From Streptomyces sp. A1136 (GTDB lineage: Bacteria; Actinomycetota; Actinomycetes; Streptomycetales; Streptomycetaceae): 64,000 bases of DNA. The stretch spans positions 1 to 64,000 of the forward strand of contig NZ_SSBJ01000031.1 in NCBI RefSeq assembly GCF_004795055.1, given 5' to 3'. The translations under genes were made by a program, and so were the position numbers. The notes under the pieces were generated by a model. The model was not told where the DNA came from and searched no databases. It worked only from the letters and a program-made list of their open reading frames with translations. How positions within the stretch are numbered: the first letter of the stretch is position 1; every line of letters begins with the position of its first letter. This document shows, one piece after another, positions 63,001-64,000 of the stretch.

Positions 63001-64000
63001 CCCGCCCGTTGCGCGGCTTCCAGGGCACGGTCAACGCGATCGGGTTCGCGCCGGGCGGGAAGCTGCTCGCCGTCGCGGGGCGCGACGTACAGCTGTGGGA
63101 CGTCTCCGATCCCTGGACCCCGCGCCCCGTCGGGCCGCCCCTGACGAATCCCACGGGATACTCGGCGACGGTCTCCTTCACCCCGGACGGCCGCACCCTC
63201 GCCGTCGGTGGCCGGGAGGGCAGGCTGTGGCTCTGGGACGTCTCCCGCCCGGACCGCGCCGTGACCTACGGCGAACCGCTGACGGGCGGCGCCGGAACCA
63301 TTCAGTCCGCGGCCTTCGACCGGACCGGCCGGATGCTCGCCGTGGGCAGCGAGGGGCGGACCGTGCGCGTGTGGGACACGGCGGACCCGGCGCGACCCCG
63401 GCTCTCCGCCGAGTTGTCGGAGCCGACGAACTACGTCAACTCGGTGGCCTTCAGCCCGGACGGACGGCGGCTCGCCGCCGGCACGGTCGACAAGCAGGTG
63501 CTGCTGTGGCGACTGCCGCCGGCCGGCGGCCGACCGGTGGCGGAGTCCACCCTGCGCGGGCCCGGCAGCTACGTCATGTCCGTCGCGTTCAGCCCCGACA
63601 GCCGGACCCTGGCCGCCGGCACGGCGGACCGGGACGTGTGGTTGTGGGACGTGAGCGGGGACAAGCCCCGTGCCGCCGGGCCGACGCTGACGGGGCCGAG
63701 CGGCTACGTGTACGCCCTCTCGTTCGGCCCGGAGGGCAAGACGCTCGCCGCGGCCGGTACGGATGGCACGGTGTGGTTGTGGGACACCGCCCACCCCGCC
63801 GGCGCCGCCGACCCCGGGCGTCCTCGGGTCGGCGCCGTGTTGAGCGGACTGGGCGGCAAGGCGTACGCGGTCGCGTACAGCCCGGACGGGCGCTCCCTCG
63901 CGGCGGGCGGCGCGGGCCCGGTGGCCCTGCTGTGGACACGGGACGAGGAGGAGATCGCCCGGCACGTGTGCGCGCGGGCCGGGACGGCCGTCACCGCCCA
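60093..64000 (+). CDS. HTH-nSTAND NTPase with WD40 repeats (runs off the window end)
   Basis: 1302 codons are visible from ATG at 60093 (GGAGG 5 bases upstream), with no stop in the window. Layout: N-terminal XRE-like HTH (about 12-70, ELTRLREKADLTVRAVAARV), NTPase with Walker A GASGSGKSSLLRAG (about 146-159) and Walker B VVVAVDQLEEVF (about 227-238), a winged-helix-like region RLVTLDGDGARITHEALLRAWPRL, a membrane helix (about 548-568, RLLVLLSVLIVLSGALTG), and from about residue 630 at least twelve WD40 repeats (for example AVALSPDGQTLAAGGLDHQVALWDL). Such STAND proteins sense a ligand through the repeats and oligomerise on ATP. Here the HTH and the membrane helix would tie signal sensing at the membrane to DNA or to the cytoplasm. 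Relatives in other bacteria act in phage defence or signalling. Confidence 0.9.
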   Translation, partial: MDPVPTTPQPPVSREEFASELTRLREKADLTVRAVAARVDAPGAHSTIGGWFAGQNLPSIGSLPLFRRVLHVCGVTDPAEIERWLERLAELRRSRVLRVAGGASPYRGLAGFEERHADWFFGRDHLRAVVVERILSEGAGVPRLLVGASGSGKSSLLRAGVLPVLRGEHGFTPLLLVPGRDPMGALASALPAQWKAREEPKWADAAGDPLELAALLQASAAREAVRVVVAVDQLEEVFTTCADPGERDRFLRCLAALPSPDVRVVGCLRADFYGQALAELPLAAALQNGQTVVGALGEDEIRAVVGGPAAKAGLVLDEGFVDLLLADLRDSGPGSLPLLSHALLSTWERGRGATLTIADYRAGGGMAAAVSGTAEEVYSGLTESECALARQLFLRMVAVGDGVPDTRRLLPLPPPTGRPDRAGQVYAVLERFVDRRLVTLDGDGARITHEALLRAWPRLRGWIDTDRAGQIVWQDLTRDADRWLAHGRDPSLLYRGTRLAVASGWARDSGRAAELDARESGFLDASREAEEVRVRRERRGARRMRRLLVLLSVLIVLSGALTGVAVVQRRDAERQQAVALSRLVAARAERLRGSDLALAAQLALVAYRTAPTAEARAALMDASALPAVTRLLAFRGVVQAVALSPDGQTLAAGGLDHQVALWDLRDPERPKPLGTAPVAFADTVYALAFSPDGRRLAAGSGDGTVRVWEPAGPTPAANPARVFKTSDSAVYGVAFAPDGKALAAAGADGGVQVWPDSAAPGAGGGSGPASTAAEADGSTATTTTTATTGVQRLTGFTGAVHAVAFRPGPGPALLAAGGADGSVRLWDLADPGRPLPYGQPLTGAAGPVFALSFSADGARLVAGSQDRSTREWTVPAPGSDPAAPAVIGGAPAAPDGPASYVNAVSYSPDGQWLATGSADNQVRLYDARTRALAAVFPHPGPVTSLAFHPGGRQLVTGAADGTVRLWHLPPRPLRGFQGTVNAIGFAPGGKLLAVAGRDVQLWDVSDPWTPRPVGPPLTNPTGYSATVSFTPDGRTLAVGGREGRLWLWDVSRPDRAVTYGEPLTGGAGTIQSAAFDRTGRMLAVGSEGRTVRVWDTADPARPRLSAELSEPTNYVNSVAFSPDGRRLAAGTVDKQVLLWRLPPAGGRPVAESTLRGPGSYVMSVAFSPDSRTLAAGTADRDVWLWDVSGDKPRAAGPTLTGPSGYVYALSFGPEGKTLAAAGTDGTVWLWDTAHPAGAADPGRPRVGAVLSGLGGKAYAVAYSPDGRSLAAGGAGPVALLWTRDEEEIARHVCARAGTAVTA

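Noticed and set aside
61059..63965. Very long minus-strand open frame opposite the nSTAND-WD40 gene
   Set aside because: It is an antisense frame kept open by high GC and repeated WD40 codons; its composition is arginine/glycine-rich with no domain, and the plus-strand frame has clear motifs.

Overview
The window is a high-GC stretch (about 72% G+C by eye, third codon positions nearly all G or C) carrying typical actinobacterial families: actinobacterial holin-X, DUF3618, class E sortase, Ser/Thr kinases, PucR-like regulators and nSTAND-WD40 proteins. The codon bias, frequent GTG starts, GGAGG ribosome sites and gene content point to Streptomyces or a close relative, in an accessory part of the chromosome. 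No rRNA, tRNA, CRISPR array or complete insertion sequence was seen.

Layout. 1-2.3 kb: the 3' end of an IS5-type transposase lies against an OmpR-type two-component pair. 2.4-6.4 kb: PRC-barrel protein, membrane acyltransferase, UppP and a PAP2 phosphatase; the last two share an 18-bp palindromic operator. 6.7-11.6 kb: xdhA-xdhB-xdhC xanthine dehydrogenase operon (minus strand) with direct repeats around its promoter and a 25-residue upstream reading frame. 12-14.4 kb: small envelope proteins and a GNAT enzyme. 14.4-17.2 kb: CPBP protease, NarL-type kinase and regulator. 17.4-22.3 kb: MarR with divergent hydrolase, methyltransferase, frameshifted glutaredoxin-like gene, Ser/Thr kinase, flavodoxin. 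22.6-28 kb: Hsp20, PRC-barrel protein, lipoprotein, SufR-like regulator with a DUF3291 gene, membrane protein, P-loop protein. 28.3-37.8 kb: FAD monooxygenase/TetR pair with twin operators, a truncated MFS transporter, several small hypotheticals, SDR, I36 inhibitor-like protein, a decayed molybdopterin oxidoreductase, and a rhomboid/TetR pair. 37.8-40.4 kb: carotenoid cleavage oxygenase and SRPBCC gene under a TetR with two matching operators. 40.6-45 kb: esterases, a PucR-like regulator and a frameshifted serine hydrolase. 45-51 kb: a second Ser/Thr kinase, a large membrane protein, an APC permease and an unknown protein. 51.5-55.6 kb: a coupled three-gene operon resembling anaerobic glycerol oxidation genes (FGGY kinase, GlpA-like oxidase with a BFD-type iron-sulfur tail, GlpB-like oxidase). 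55.8-60 kb: secreted metzincin-ricin protein, VOC protein, XRE regulator divergent from a methionine aminopeptidase, sortase E. 60.1 kb to the end: a large HTH-nSTAND-WD40 protein that runs off the window.

The strongest theme is local regulation: seven intergenic palindromes lie where a repressor would control its own gene and a divergent or nearby enzyme, and one operator is shared by two lipid-carrier phosphatase genes. The second theme is gene decay: two apparent single-base frameshifts, a half-deleted transporter, a decayed oxidoreductase and an IS end, which suits an arm-like, fast-changing region. Candidates for unusual biology are the HTH-nSTAND-WD40 protein, the three-gene flavin operon joined by a 14-codon coupling frame, and the shared UppP/PAP2 operator.
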